Assembly: GCA_022779365.1 (NCBI GenBank)
Contig: JALFSI010000040.1
Coordinates: forward strand, 121,056 to 185,055
Length of the DNA stretch: 64,000 nt
DNA from: CAG-170 sp022779365
GTDB taxonomy: Bacteria > Bacillota > Clostridia > Oscillospirales > Oscillospiraceae
Direction: 5' to 3'
The stretch's first letter is position 1; each line of letters starts with the position of its first letter. The notes beneath the pieces were generated by a model. That model did not search any database. It was not told where the DNA came from and saw only the letters and a program-made list of their open reading frames with translations. Both the position numbers and the translations under genes were made by a program. This document shows positions 45,306 through 56,461 of the stretch, piece by piece.

Positions 45306-46181
45306 ATGTCTGCTGTTGAGAACTTCTTTCAAAACCTGTTTTACAGCATCCCACAGATCTCGATCACGGATATTCTGGATATTCTGGTCGTTTCGTTTTT
45401 GATCTACAAGCTGCTGCGTCTGCTGCAAAGCACCAACGCTGCGCGTGCGCTGCGCAGCATTCTGGCGCTGCTGCTGCTGACGTGGCTGACCGATCTGCTG
45501 CATATGTATGCGCTGCACTGGGTCCTCAGCAAGATCCTGGAGGTCGGCGTGATCGCGCTGGTCATCGTGTTCCAGCCGGAGCTGCGGCGTGCGCTGGAGC
45601 GCATCGGCAGCCGCACGAGCCTGCCGGTATTCGGCAAGCCCCTGTCTGTCAGCACCGAAGCGGCGGCGATCAGCGCCACCGTTGCCGCATGTGAGGTGAT
45701 GTCGCGGCAGAAGATCGGCGTGCTGCTCGCGTTTGAGCGCAACGTGTCGCTGGAGGAATATTTTAAAACCGGCACGATCGTGGACGCGCGCGTGTCCGAG
45801 CAGCTTCTGCGCAATCTGTTTTTCCCCAAGGCGGCGCTGCATGACGGCGCGGCGATCATCCGCGGCGGGCGCGTCGCGGCGGCGGGCTGTGTGATGCCGC
45901 TGTCGGAGAATACGCATCTGTCAGCTGACCTCGGCACGCGCCACCGCGCGGGCGTCGGCACGAGCGAGGCGTCCGACGCGGTCGTGGTCATCGTCTCGGA
46001 GGAGACGGGCACGATCTCCGTCGCCATCGGCGGGATGCTCAAACGGCATCTTGCGCCGCAGACGCTGGAAAAGCTGCTGCAAAACGAGCTGCTGCCGAAG
46101 GAGGACGAGCGTGACCGCAACCTGCTGAAGCGGCTGAGAAACGAACTGAGCAGGAGGATGGGGAAGCATGAAGGACAGTAA
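45306..46181 (+). CDS. cdaA: Diadenylate cyclase CdaA
   Basis: A 291-residue membrane enzyme that joins two ATP into cyclic di-AMP, the messenger for potassium and cell-wall homeostasis. Three N-terminal helices (to about residue 90) precede the DAC domain. Its active-site DGA lies at 180-182 (LHDGAAIIRGG) and RHR at 212-214 (GTRHRAGVG). The regulator cdaR overlaps its end by 14 bases. In Bacillus the same pair is followed by glmM, which is absent here. Confidence 0.95.
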   Translation: MSAVENFFQNLFYSIPQISITDILDILVVSFLIYKLLRLLQSTNAARALRSILALLLLTWLTDLLHMYALHWVLSKILEVGVIALVIVFQPELRRALERIGSRTSLPVFGKPLSVSTEAAAISATVAACEVMSRQKIGVLLAFERNVSLEEYFKTGTIVDARVSEQLLRNLFFPKAALHDGAAIIRGGRVAAAGCVMPLSENTHLSADLGTRHRAGVGTSEASDAVVVIVSEETGTISVAIGGMLKRHLAPQTLEKLLQNELLPKEDERDRNLLKRLRNELSRRMGKHEGQ

Positions 46182-47403
46182 GATCATCACATTCGTCATC
46201 TCTCTTGTGGCGGCGATCTGCCTGTGGATCTTTGTGGTCACGGTCGTGAATCCCGACGGGGAGACGACCATCTCCGACATCCCCATTGTCTTTTCCGGCG
46301 AGGAGGTCCTGCAGGAGGACCAAAATCTCATCATCGCCGATGGGCGCGACGCGTCCGTTTCAGTGCAGTTTTCGGGCAAGAACACGGAGCTGAAAAAGCT
46401 CCTGCAGGCGCGCAGCGAGATCACCGCTGTGGTGGATGTGACGAATGTGCGCAGCGCCAAGGAGTATACGCTGAGCTATGACATCAGCCTGCCGAGCGGT
46501 GTGTCCGAGTCGCAGGTCACCATTTCCGACCGCCGCCCCGCGCGCGTGACGTTCAGCGTGGAACGGCTTGTCACGCGCCAGATCCCCGTCAAGGGCGATT
46601 TCTCAGAGCTGGAGATCGCAGACGGCTATATGCTCGAGAGCACGTCATTTGACTTTGACACCGTTACCGTAAAGGGTCCTGAGCAGGAGGTCGCGGCGAT
46701 CGAGACGGCGCTCGTCACCGTTTCGCGGACGAACCTCAACCGCTCGTTTGTGCAGGATGTGCCTTACACGCTGGTGGATGCCGACGGCAACGCCGTGGAC
46801 ATGAGCAACCTCACCACCGATACCGACACGCTGGAGCTGACGGCGAGCGTGGTGATGTATAAGGAGGTGCCGCTGGATGTCACGTTTATCAGCGGCGGCG
46901 GTGCGACCGAGTCTGACGTGACGTATACCATCGCGCCGGAGACCATCACGCTCTCGGGCGACGCGACGATCCTGGACTCCGTCAACAAGATCGGGCTTGG
47001 AAACATCGACCTTTCCACCACGCCCAACAGCAAGGACTTCATGATGGGCATTTTACTGCCGGACGGCGTGAAGAACGTGAGCGGTGAGGAAGAGGCGCTC
47101 GTGAGCGTGCGCATCAAAAATCGCGAGACGGCGGTCGTGCGTGCGACGAATATCACCTTCATCAACACCGACGACCGGCTGGATTACAGCAGCGTGACGC
47201 AGCTCATCCAGGTGACGGTGCGCGCCGGGGCGGCGGAGATCGAAAGGATCTCCACGAACAACCTGCGCGTGGTCGCTGATATGGCGGACTTCACGCAGGT
47301 CGGCAAGGTCAACGTGCCGGTGGAGATCTATGTGGACGGCTATGCCGACGCCGGCGTTGTGGGTGAGTACTCCGTGGTGGTGTCTATCACGGAAAAGGAA
47401 TGA
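46168..47403 (+). CDS. cdaR: CdaR, YbbR-domain regulator of CdaA
   Basis: A 411-residue protein with one N-terminal membrane helix (about 5-24) and an extracytoplasmic region of repeated beta-rich YbbR domains, probably four. Each has the pattern of a hydrophobic strand then a Pro/Val turn (RQIPVKGDFSELEIADGY, YKEVPLDVTFISGGGA). CdaR proteins bind CdaA at the membrane and adjust c-di-AMP output. The start lies inside cdaA, a strong sign of coupled synthesis. Confidence 0.92.
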   Translation: MKDSKIITFVISLVAAICLWIFVVTVVNPDGETTISDIPIVFSGEEVLQEDQNLIIADGRDASVSVQFSGKNTELKKLLQARSEITAVVDVTNVRSAKEYTLSYDISLPSGVSESQVTISDRRPARVTFSVERLVTRQIPVKGDFSELEIADGYMLESTSFDFDTVTVKGPEQEVAAIETALVTVSRTNLNRSFVQDVPYTLVDADGNAVDMSNLTTDTDTLELTASVVMYKEVPLDVTFISGGGATESDVTYTIAPETITLSGDATILDSVNKIGLGNIDLSTTPNSKDFMMGILLPDGVKNVSGEEEALVSVRIKNRETAVVRATNITFINTDDRLDYSSVTQLIQVTVRAGAAEIERISTNNLRVVADMADFTQVGKVNVPVEIYVDGYADAGVVGEYSVVVSITEKE

Positions 47404-47427
47404 TCGAGAGATACGGAGGAGAGGGCT

Positions 47428-48306
47428 TTGATTAGAAGTATGACCGGCTACGGTCGGGCGGTGCAGACGATCGACGGGCGCGAGATTACGGTAGAGCTGC
47501 GCTCGGTGAACAATCGTTATCTGGACTGCACCGTGAAGCTGCCGCGGATGTTCAGCTTTGCCGAGGACAGTGTGAAAAATCGCGTCAAGGCGGCGGTCAG
47601 CCGCGGAAAAGTGGATATATATATCGGCGTGAACGCCGTGCAGACGGCGGATGTGCAGGTCGCCGTCAACCGCCCGGTGATTGAGAGCTACCTTGCCGCG
47701 CTGCGGCAGATCGAAACGGAGTACGGCGTGCGTGACGATGTGACCGTGATGTCGCTGGCGCGCCTGCCGGACGTATTCTCCGTGGAAAAGACGCAGGAGG
47801 ATGAGCAGAAGCTCACACAGGATATTCTGAGTGTCGCCGAGGAAGCGATCAGCCGCTACAACGCCATGCGCGAGACCGAGGGCGCGGCGCTGGAGGCGGA
47901 TCTCCGAGGGCGTGCCGCGACGATCCTGGAGCGTGTCGCGCTTGTGGAGCAGCGCAGCCCTGCGACCGTGGCGGAATACCGCGAGCGCCTGCGCCAGAAG
48001 ATGCAGGAGGTCTTGCAGAACACGGCGATCGACGAAGGGCGCATTTTGCAGGAGGCGGCGATCTATGCCGACCGCATCGCGGTGGACGAGGAGACCGTCC
48101 GCCTGCGCAGCCATCTGGCACAGCTCGGCGATATGCTCACCAAGGGCGGCGCCATCGGGCGCAAGCTGGATTTCCTGCTTCAGGAGCTCAACCGTGAGAC
48201 GAACACCGTCGGCTCGAAGTGCAACGACCTGGAGCTTTCCAACATCGTGGTGGATATGAAGGCGGAGCTGGAAAAGATCCGCGAGCAGACCCAGAACATC
48301 GAATAA
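47428..48306 (+). CDS. yicC: YicC family endoribonuclease
   Basis: A 292-residue protein. It starts with the hallmark IRSMTGYGRAVQTIDGREI and continues VELRSVNNRYLDCTVKLPR. It ends GSKCNDLELSNIVVDMKAELEKIREQTQNIE, a typical C-terminus. YicC/YloC proteins act as endoribonucleases in RNA turnover. The start is a TTG seven bases after GGAGGAGAG. It opens the conserved operon running to rsgA. Confidence 0.94.
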   Translation: MIRSMTGYGRAVQTIDGREITVELRSVNNRYLDCTVKLPRMFSFAEDSVKNRVKAAVSRGKVDIYIGVNAVQTADVQVAVNRPVIESYLAALRQIETEYGVRDDVTVMSLARLPDVFSVEKTQEDEQKLTQDILSVAEEAISRYNAMRETEGAALEADLRGRAATILERVALVEQRSPATVAEYRERLRQKMQEVLQNTAIDEGRILQEAAIYADRIAVDEETVRLRSHLAQLGDMLTKGGAIGRKLDFLLQELNRETNTVGSKCNDLELSNIVVDMKAELEKIREQTQNIE

Positions 48307-48318
48307 GCGGAGGACGGA

Positions 48319-48588
48319 ATGAAACTGCTGAGTATTGGCTTTGGGAGCGCCGTGTCCGCCGCGCGGGTGCTGGCGCTCGTCAGCCCGGAATCCGCGCCCA
48401 TCAAGCGCGTGGTGCAGGAGGCGCGTGAGCGCGGTATGCTCATCGACGCATCCTACGGCAGGCGCACAAAAACGGTGCTTTTGATGGACACCGACCATGT
48501 GATCCTGTCCGCCATCGCGCCAAAGACGCTCTCGGAGCGCATGGACGCGGACTTTACCGCCGCAGACGAACAGGAGGAGCTGTCATGA
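48319..48588 (+). CDS. remA: RemA/DUF370 DNA-binding protein
   Basis: An 89-residue protein. In Bacillus RemA activates biofilm matrix and osmoprotection genes as a ring-shaped DNA binder. LSIGFGSAVSAARVLALVSPESAPIKR and DASYGRRTKTVLLMDTDHVILS are the conserved blocks. It lies between yicC and gmk as in most Firmicutes and overlaps gmk by four bases. Confidence 0.94.
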   Translation: MKLLSIGFGSAVSAARVLALVSPESAPIKRVVQEARERGMLIDASYGRRTKTVLLMDTDHVILSAIAPKTLSERMDADFTAADEQEELS

Positions 48589-49181
48589 AGGGAAAACTGT
48601 TCGTGCTGTCCGGTCCGTCCGGCGTCGGAAAAAATACCATTTTGAACCGCGTCATCGCGGCGTCGGACCATGTGCGCTACTCCGTTTCGGCAACATCGCG
48701 CCAGAGCCGCCCCGGCGAGGTGGACGGCAGCAGCTACTATTTCGTCACCCGCGAGCGCTTTGAAGAGATGATCGCGCAGGACGAGCTGCTGGAATATGCC
48801 GAATATGTCGGCAACTATTACGGAACGCCGCTTGCCCCTATCCGGGAGGCGATGAAAAACGGCTTTGACATCGTGATGGATGTGGAGGTCATCGGCGCAA
48901 AAAAGATCAAGGCGCGCGTGCCGGAGGCGGTGCTCGTATTTGTAGCGGCGTCGTCGTTGGACGCGGTGCGCCAGCGGCTCATCGCCCGGGGCGACGTGTC
49001 GCCGGAGGCGATGGAAGAGCGCCTCAAGCGCGCGGTCTGGGAATGCAGCCAGGCGGAGGGCTACGACTACATCGTTCTCAACGACGATGTGGACCACGCG
49101 GTCCGCGAGCTGCGCGCGATCATGGTCGCAGAAAAATGTAAAACAGTGGAGCGCATCCATTTACTCAAGGAGGAATTTTAA
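48585..49181 (+). CDS. gmk: Guanylate kinase
   Basis: A 198-residue enzyme that phosphorylates GMP to GDP. The P-loop is SGPSGVGKNT (Asn where many have Ser or Thr). SVSATSRQSRPGEVDGSSYYFV binds GMP. Length and motif order are typical. The ribosome site is in remA (GAGGAG). Its stop shares one base with the rpoZ start. Confidence 0.96.
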   Translation: MKGKLFVLSGPSGVGKNTILNRVIAASDHVRYSVSATSRQSRPGEVDGSSYYFVTRERFEEMIAQDELLEYAEYVGNYYGTPLAPIREAMKNGFDIVMDVEVIGAKKIKARVPEAVLVFVAASSLDAVRQRLIARGDVSPEAMEERLKRAVWECSQAEGYDYIVLNDDVDHAVRELRAIMVAEKCKTVERIHLLKEEF

Positions 49182-49387
49182 TGCTGTATCCCGCTATGTC
49201 TACGCTGCTCACCCATGTGAACAGCCGGTATCTGCTCGTCAATGTCGTCGCGCGCCGCGCGCGGCAGCTGTCCATCGAGGCGGAAATGACCCATGAGCCG
49301 CTGGAGGACAAGCCCGTCACCATCGCCATCCGCGAGGTCGCCGACGGGGAGCTCACGGCGTCGCTGAAGGAAAAATATCTCCGCTGA
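49181..49387 (+). CDS. rpoZ: RNA polymerase omega subunit
   Basis: A 68-residue subunit that helps assemble the beta-prime subunit. SRYLLVNVVARRARQLS is the conserved helix, and KPVTIAIREVADGEL follows. AAGGAGG precedes the ATG inside gmk. Its place after gmk is conserved. Confidence 0.93.
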   Translation: MLYPAMSTLLTHVNSRYLLVNVVARRARQLSIEAEMTHEPLEDKPVTIAIREVADGELTASLKEKYLR

Positions 49388-49404
49388 GAAATCGGCGGCA
49401 CAGC

Positions 49405-49434
49405 AAGGCGCAGGCAGATCGCTGCCTACGCCTT
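49405..49434 (+). other. Hairpin in the rpoZ-priA gap
   Basis: AAGGCG and CGCCTT plus AGGCAG and CTGCCT form a 13-pair stem with one mismatch and loop ATCG. No T-run follows. It may slow transcription or mark a processing site. Confidence 0.4.
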
Positions 49435-49459
49435 GAAAGCATTACAGGGGGAGTAAAGA

Positions 49460-51904
<2,445 letters not shown>

Positions 51905-51918
51905 GAGGAAAAATACAG

Positions 51919-52440
51919 ATGGCTCTGCGGAATATTGTCACCGTGGGTGACCCCGTTTTGACGAAAAAATGCCGCCCGGTCGTAAAATTTGACGACCGTC
52001 TGGCGCAGCTCATCGACGATATGAAGGAGACGATGCGAAACGCCAACGGCGTGGGGCTTGCCGCGCCGCAGGTGGGCGTGCTGCGCCGGCTCGTGGTGGT
52101 GGACGTCGGCGACGAGATCGTGGAGCTGGTGAATCCCGAGCTCGTGTCCGAAAGCGAAGAGCAGCAGACCGGCGTGGAGGGCTGCCTGAGTCTGCCGGGG
52201 GAGTACGGCGTGGTCACGCGCCCGATGTATGTGACGGTGCGCGCACAGGACAGAAACGGCGACTGGTATGAATACGACGGCGAGGAGCTGGTCGCACGCT
52301 GCTTCTGTCACGAGATCGACCATCTGGACGGGCATATGTACACGGAGGTCGCCGAAAAGATGCTCACGCCGGAGGAGCTGGAACAGATGGTGGCGGAATC
52401 GGACGATTACGAAGTCGAGATCGAGGAAGATAAAAAATGA
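51919..52440 (+). CDS. def: Peptide deformylase
   Basis: A 173-residue metalloenzyme that removes the formyl group from new proteins. All three motifs are present: GVGLAAPQVGV, EGCLSLPG and CHEIDHLDG, with the metal ligands Cys and two His. The ATG with GAGAGGA upstream is preferred over a TTG further up. It overlaps fmt by four bases. Confidence 0.96.
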   Translation: MALRNIVTVGDPVLTKKCRPVVKFDDRLAQLIDDMKETMRNANGVGLAAPQVGVLRRLVVVDVGDEIVELVNPELVSESEEQQTGVEGCLSLPGEYGVVTRPMYVTVRAQDRNGDWYEYDGEELVARCFCHEIDHLDGHMYTEVAEKMLTPEELEQMVAESDDYEVEIEEDKK

Positions 52441-53357
52441 GAATTGTTTACATGGGCACGCCGGACATCGCCCGCGTGTGCCTGGAGCGGCTGTATACGA
52501 GCGGCGCGTGCGAGATCGCGGCGGTGTATACCAAGCCGGATATGCCGAAAAACCGGGGGATGAAGCTGACACAGTCGCCGGTGAAGGAATTTGCGCTGGC
52601 GCACGGGCTTCCCGTCGTGCAGCCGGAGACGTTCCGCGACGACGCGGCGGTGGAGCAGCTTCGTGCGCTCGCGCCGGAGCTGATCGTGGTGGTCGCCTAC
52701 GGCAAAATTCTGCCGCAGCGCGTGCTGGACATCCCGCAATACGGCTGCATCAATATGCACGCGAGCATCCTGCCGGGGCTGCGCGGGGCGGGTCCTGTGC
52801 AGTGGTCGATTTTGAACCATTGCGCCGAGACAGGCGTGAGCGCGATGTATCTGACCGCCGGGATGGACGAGGGCGACGTCATTGAAATTCGCAAAACGCC
52901 CATCGACCCGATGGAAACGTCGGAGGAGCTGATGGCGCGGCTGGCGGACATCGCAGCTAGTCTTGCGTGCGACACGGTGCGCGCCATCGAAAACGGCACG
53001 GCTGGGCGCACGCCGCAGGATGCGGCAAAGGCGACGTATGCGCCGATGCTGGATAGATCCATGTCGCCCATCGACTGGACGCAGCCGGCGCAGTGGGTCA
53101 TCGACCAGGTGCGCGGGCTCATCCCATGGCCCGTGGCGACGGCGGAGCTGGCAGGCACGGCGTTCAAAATTTTCCGTGTGGAAAATACGGATCAGACGAC
53201 GGACAAAGCACCCGGCACGGTGCTGGGACTTGACAAAAAGGGACTGCTCGTCGCGTGCGGCGAGGGCGGCGTTCTGCGCGTGACGCAGCTTCAAGCGCAG
53301 GGCGGCAAGCGGATGGCGGCGGCGGATTATTTCCGCGGGCATCCGCTGGAGCTGTAA
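52437..53357 (+). CDS. fmt: Methionyl-tRNA formyltransferase
   Basis: A 306-residue enzyme that formylates initiator Met-tRNA, the counterpart of def. RIVYMGTPDIARVCLERL starts the folate-binding domain. INMHASILPGLRGAGPVQWSIL carries the catalytic Asn-His region. The C-terminal tRNA-binding OB fold is present. The rsmB start follows its stop directly. Confidence 0.96.
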   Translation: MRIVYMGTPDIARVCLERLYTSGACEIAAVYTKPDMPKNRGMKLTQSPVKEFALAHGLPVVQPETFRDDAAVEQLRALAPELIVVVAYGKILPQRVLDIPQYGCINMHASILPGLRGAGPVQWSILNHCAETGVSAMYLTAGMDEGDVIEIRKTPIDPMETSEELMARLADIAASLACDTVRAIENGTAGRTPQDAAKATYAPMLDRSMSPIDWTQPAQWVIDQVRGLIPWPVATAELAGTAFKIFRVENTDQTTDKAPGTVLGLDKKGLLVACGEGGVLRVTQLQAQGGKRMAAADYFRGHPLEL

Positions 53358-54668
53358 ATGGCGACGGCGCGGACCACGGCGCTCAGCGCGCTCATCGCCA
53401 CGCGCCGCCAGGACGCGTGGTCGGACGGCGTGCTCAAGCAGTACATCGCGCGCGACGCACTCGACCGGCGCGACGCCGCGCTGGCAAGCCAGCTCTGCTA
53501 CGGCGTGCTGCAAAACCGGGCGCTGTTAGAGTACGAGCTGTCGCAGGTTTTGAGCTGCAAATTCAAGGATTTGCAGCCCGTAGTGGCGGATATTCTGCTG
53601 CTGGGGGCATATCAGGTGCTGCTTTTGGAGCGTGTGCCCGATTCCGCCGCCGTCAACGAGGCGGTGGAGCAGTGCAAAGCGTATGGCAACCGCCGCGCGG
53701 CGGGGCTGGTCAACGGCGTGCTGCGCTCGCTCTCGCGGCAGAAGGGCAGCCTGAGGCAGCCAGACGATCTGGAGACAAAATACAGCCACCCGGCGGCGCT
53801 CGTGGCGCTTTTGCGCGAGAATCTGCCGGAGGGGACGCTGGAGGCGTTTTTGGCGGCGGACAACGCGCCCGCGCCGATGACGCTGCAATATAACCCGCTC
53901 AAAACGCAGCCGCAGAGCGTCTGGGACGAGCTGACGGCGGCGGGCGTGCGCCTCACGCCGCATCCGTGGCTGCCGGACTGCATGCTGGCGGAGGGTGCGG
54001 GCGACCTGACACGGCTTCCGGCATTTTGCGATGGGCGCGTGTATGTGCAGGACGCGGCGGCGGCGCTGGCGGCGCGGTGCGCCGGGGCACAGCCGGGTAT
54101 GCGTGTGCTGGATGTATGCGCCGCGCCGGGCGGCAAGAGCTTTGCGATGGCGTCGCGGATGGAAAATCGCGGCGAGGTCCTATCGTGCGACATTCACCCG
54201 CACAAGATCGCGCTCCTCGAAAAGGGCGCGCAGCGGCTCGGCATTACAAGTCTTCACGCGCGCGTGCAGGACGCGTCGGCGCGGTGCGAGGAATTGATCG
54301 GGCAGATGGACATTGTGGTGGCGGATGTGCCGTGCTCGGGGCTCGGCGTGATCCGCAAAAAGCCGGACATCCGCTATAAGGACCTTGCCCCCATGGAGCG
54401 CCTGCCGCAGGTGCAGCGGGCGATTTTGGAGAATGTTTCGGCGTATGTAAAGCCCGGCGGTGTGCTGCTCTACAGCACCTGCACAGTGCTGCGGCGCGAA
54501 AACGAGGACGTTGCGCAGGCGTTTTTGCAGGCGCACCCGGAGTTTTGCGCGGAGGTGATTCCGCTGCCGGACGGGCTTCGCGTACAGGATGCGCACTTTG
54601 TGACGCTGCTGCCGGGGCAGCACGATTGCGACGGCTTTTTTATCTGTAAAATGAGGAAACAGGCATGA
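53358..54668 (+). CDS. rsmB: 16S rRNA (cytosine-967-C5)-methyltransferase RsmB
   Basis: A 436-residue enzyme. The N-terminal 130 residues form a NusB-like RNA-binding domain (RDAALASQLCYGVLQNRALLEYEL). The methyltransferase domain has VLDVCAAPGGKSFAM for SAM, VADVPCSGLGVIRKKPDIRY with one Cys and LLYSTCTVLRRENEDV with the catalytic Cys. It starts directly after the fmt stop and overlaps rlmN by four bases. Confidence 0.94.
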   Translation: MATARTTALSALIATRRQDAWSDGVLKQYIARDALDRRDAALASQLCYGVLQNRALLEYELSQVLSCKFKDLQPVVADILLLGAYQVLLLERVPDSAAVNEAVEQCKAYGNRRAAGLVNGVLRSLSRQKGSLRQPDDLETKYSHPAALVALLRENLPEGTLEAFLAADNAPAPMTLQYNPLKTQPQSVWDELTAAGVRLTPHPWLPDCMLAEGAGDLTRLPAFCDGRVYVQDAAAALAARCAGAQPGMRVLDVCAAPGGKSFAMASRMENRGEVLSCDIHPHKIALLEKGAQRLGITSLHARVQDASARCEELIGQMDIVVADVPCSGLGVIRKKPDIRYKDLAPMERLPQVQRAILENVSAYVKPGGVLLYSTCTVLRRENEDVAQAFLQAHPEFCAEVIPLPDGLRVQDAHFVTLLPGQHDCDGFFICKMRKQA

Positions 54669-55723
54669 AAACAGACCTCAAATCCATGACGCTCGCGCAG
54701 ATGCAGGCGGAATTTCGGGCGCTGGGCGAACCGGCGTTCCGGGCAAAGCAGGTGTTCACATGGCTGCACCGGGGCGTGGAGTCGTTCAGCGAGATGACGA
54801 ACCTGTCAAAGCCGCTGCGCGAAAAGCTGGACGGGCTTTATACCATCACCGTCCCGCGCGTGGCGCGCGCGCAGCGTTCGCAGAAGGACGGCACGATCAA
54901 ATACCTCTGGCGGCTGGCAGACGGCAACTGCGTGGAGTCGGTGGTGATGCAGTATCGCCACGGCAATACCGTGTGCATCTCGTCCGAGGTCGGCTGCCCG
55001 ATGGGCTGCAAATTCTGCGCGTCCACACTGGGCGGGCTCGTGCGGCGGCTCGCACCGTCGGAGCTGCTGGATCAGGTCATTTTTTCGCAGAAGGAATCGG
55101 GTCTGCCGATCTCGAATATCGTTCTGATGGGCATCGGCGAGCCACTGGATAATTTTGACGCGGTGATGCAGTTTTTGGAGCTGGTCAACAGCCCGGAGGG
55201 ACTGAACATCGGGATGCGGCACATCAGCCTCTCCACCTGCGGGCTGGTCGACAAGATCGGGAAGCTGGCGGAGCGGAAGCTGCAGCTCACGCTGTCGGTC
55301 TCGCTCCATTCGCCGGATGACGAATCAAGAAGTCAGATCATGCCCGTCAACCGCCGCTGGGGCGTGGACACGCTTTTGGCGGCGTGCCGGGACTATTTTG
55401 AAAAGACCGGGCGGCGGGTGTCGTTTGAATACACGATGATCGACGGCGTGAGCGACAGCGAGGCGCAGGCGCAGCTTCTGGCAAAGAAATTGCGGGGTAT
55501 GGCGGCGCACGTCAATCTCATCCCGCTCAACAGTGTGGAGGAGACGGGACTGCGCACGTCCACGCACGCAGCGATTGCGCGTTTTCAGGAAATTTTGCAG
55601 CAGCACGGCGTCACGGCGACGGTGCGCCGCACGCTCGGCAGCGACATCGACGCCTCGTGCGGGCAGCTCCGCAGAAAGTACGAAGGCGGCAAGGAGGATG
55701 GTATATGCAGATCTGGGCACTGA
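54665..55723 (+). CDS. rlmN: Dual-specificity 23S rRNA/tRNA adenosine-C2 methyltransferase RlmN
   Basis: A 352-residue radical SAM enzyme. The 4Fe-4S ligands are Cys111, Cys115 and Cys118 in GCPMGCKFCAS. EPLDNFDAV and SLHSPDDESRSQIMPVNRR follow. A C-terminal Cys in SDIDASCGQLRRKY is the second catalytic cysteine. The prpC start lies within its last 19 bases. Confidence 0.95.
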   Translation: MKTDLKSMTLAQMQAEFRALGEPAFRAKQVFTWLHRGVESFSEMTNLSKPLREKLDGLYTITVPRVARAQRSQKDGTIKYLWRLADGNCVESVVMQYRHGNTVCISSEVGCPMGCKFCASTLGGLVRRLAPSELLDQVIFSQKESGLPISNIVLMGIGEPLDNFDAVMQFLELVNSPEGLNIGMRHISLSTCGLVDKIGKLAERKLQLTLSVSLHSPDDESRSQIMPVNRRWGVDTLLAACRDYFEKTGRRVSFEYTMIDGVSDSEAQAQLLAKKLRGMAAHVNLIPLNSVEETGLRTSTHAAIARFQEILQQHGVTATVRRTLGSDIDASCGQLRRKYEGGKEDGICRSGH

Positions 55724-56436
55724 CCGACCCCGGCAATCTGCGCCTGCAGAATCAGGACGCGTATGAAACGCTCAGCCTTGGCTATGACCGGGCGCTGCTC
55801 GTCGTCTGCGACGGCATGGGCGGCGCGCGCGCCGGGAATGTTGCGAGCGAGCTTGCCGTGAAGGCATTTTCCGACCACATCCGCGCCAGCCACAAGGGCG
55901 TGAGCGGTGCGGAGCGCATCTTCTCCCTGCTGCGCGAGGCGCTGGCGCGCGCGAACCGCGCGGTGTATGAAAAAGCGCAGTCCAGCGAGGACTACGCCGG
56001 CATGGGCACGACGCTGGTGGCGGCGCTGGTCGTCAAAAATACAGCCTACCTCATCAACGTCGGCGACAGCCGCGCCTACCATTTTTCACAGAACGGCGTG
56101 CAGCAGATCACGCAGGACCATTCGCTGGTACAGATGATGGTGCTGCGCGGGGAGCTGACGCCGGAGCAGGCGAAGAATTTCCCAGGAAAAAATCTCATCA
56201 CCCGCGCCGTCGGCACTGAGTCGGAGGTCGAGGGCGATGTGTTTACGCAGGAGCTGCGGAAGGACGAGTGCCTGCTGCTGTGCTCCGACGGGCTCTCCAA
56301 CGAGATGGCAGATCAGGAGATGCTCTTTGAGGTGGCGCACGGGCAGCGCAGAAGCGACTGCTGCGAGCGCCTTATGCAGATCGCCAAGCACCGCGGCGCG
56401 CCCGACAACGTGACGCTCGTGCTGGCGTCGATGTGA
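55705..56436 (+). CDS. prpC: PP2C-family serine/threonine phosphatase (Stp/PrpC)
   Basis: A 243-residue metal-dependent phosphatase that reverses the action of the kinase next door. Metal-binding motifs are visible: ALTDPGNLRLQNQDAY, LLVVCDGMGGARAGN, GDSRAYHF and LLLCSDGLSNEM, ending in a GAPDNVTLVL motif. The ATG after AAGGAGG is chosen by the typical PP2C N-terminus. It overlaps rlmN. Confidence 0.95.
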   Translation: MQIWALTDPGNLRLQNQDAYETLSLGYDRALLVVCDGMGGARAGNVASELAVKAFSDHIRASHKGVSGAERIFSLLREALARANRAVYEKAQSSEDYAGMGTTLVAALVVKNTAYLINVGDSRAYHFSQNGVQQITQDHSLVQMMVLRGELTPEQAKNFPGKNLITRAVGTESEVEGDVFTQELRKDECLLLCSDGLSNEMADQEMLFEVAHGQRRSDCCERLMQIAKHRGAPDNVTLVLASM

Positions 56437-56461
56437 GCATCTGGAGGAAAAGGAGCATCTT

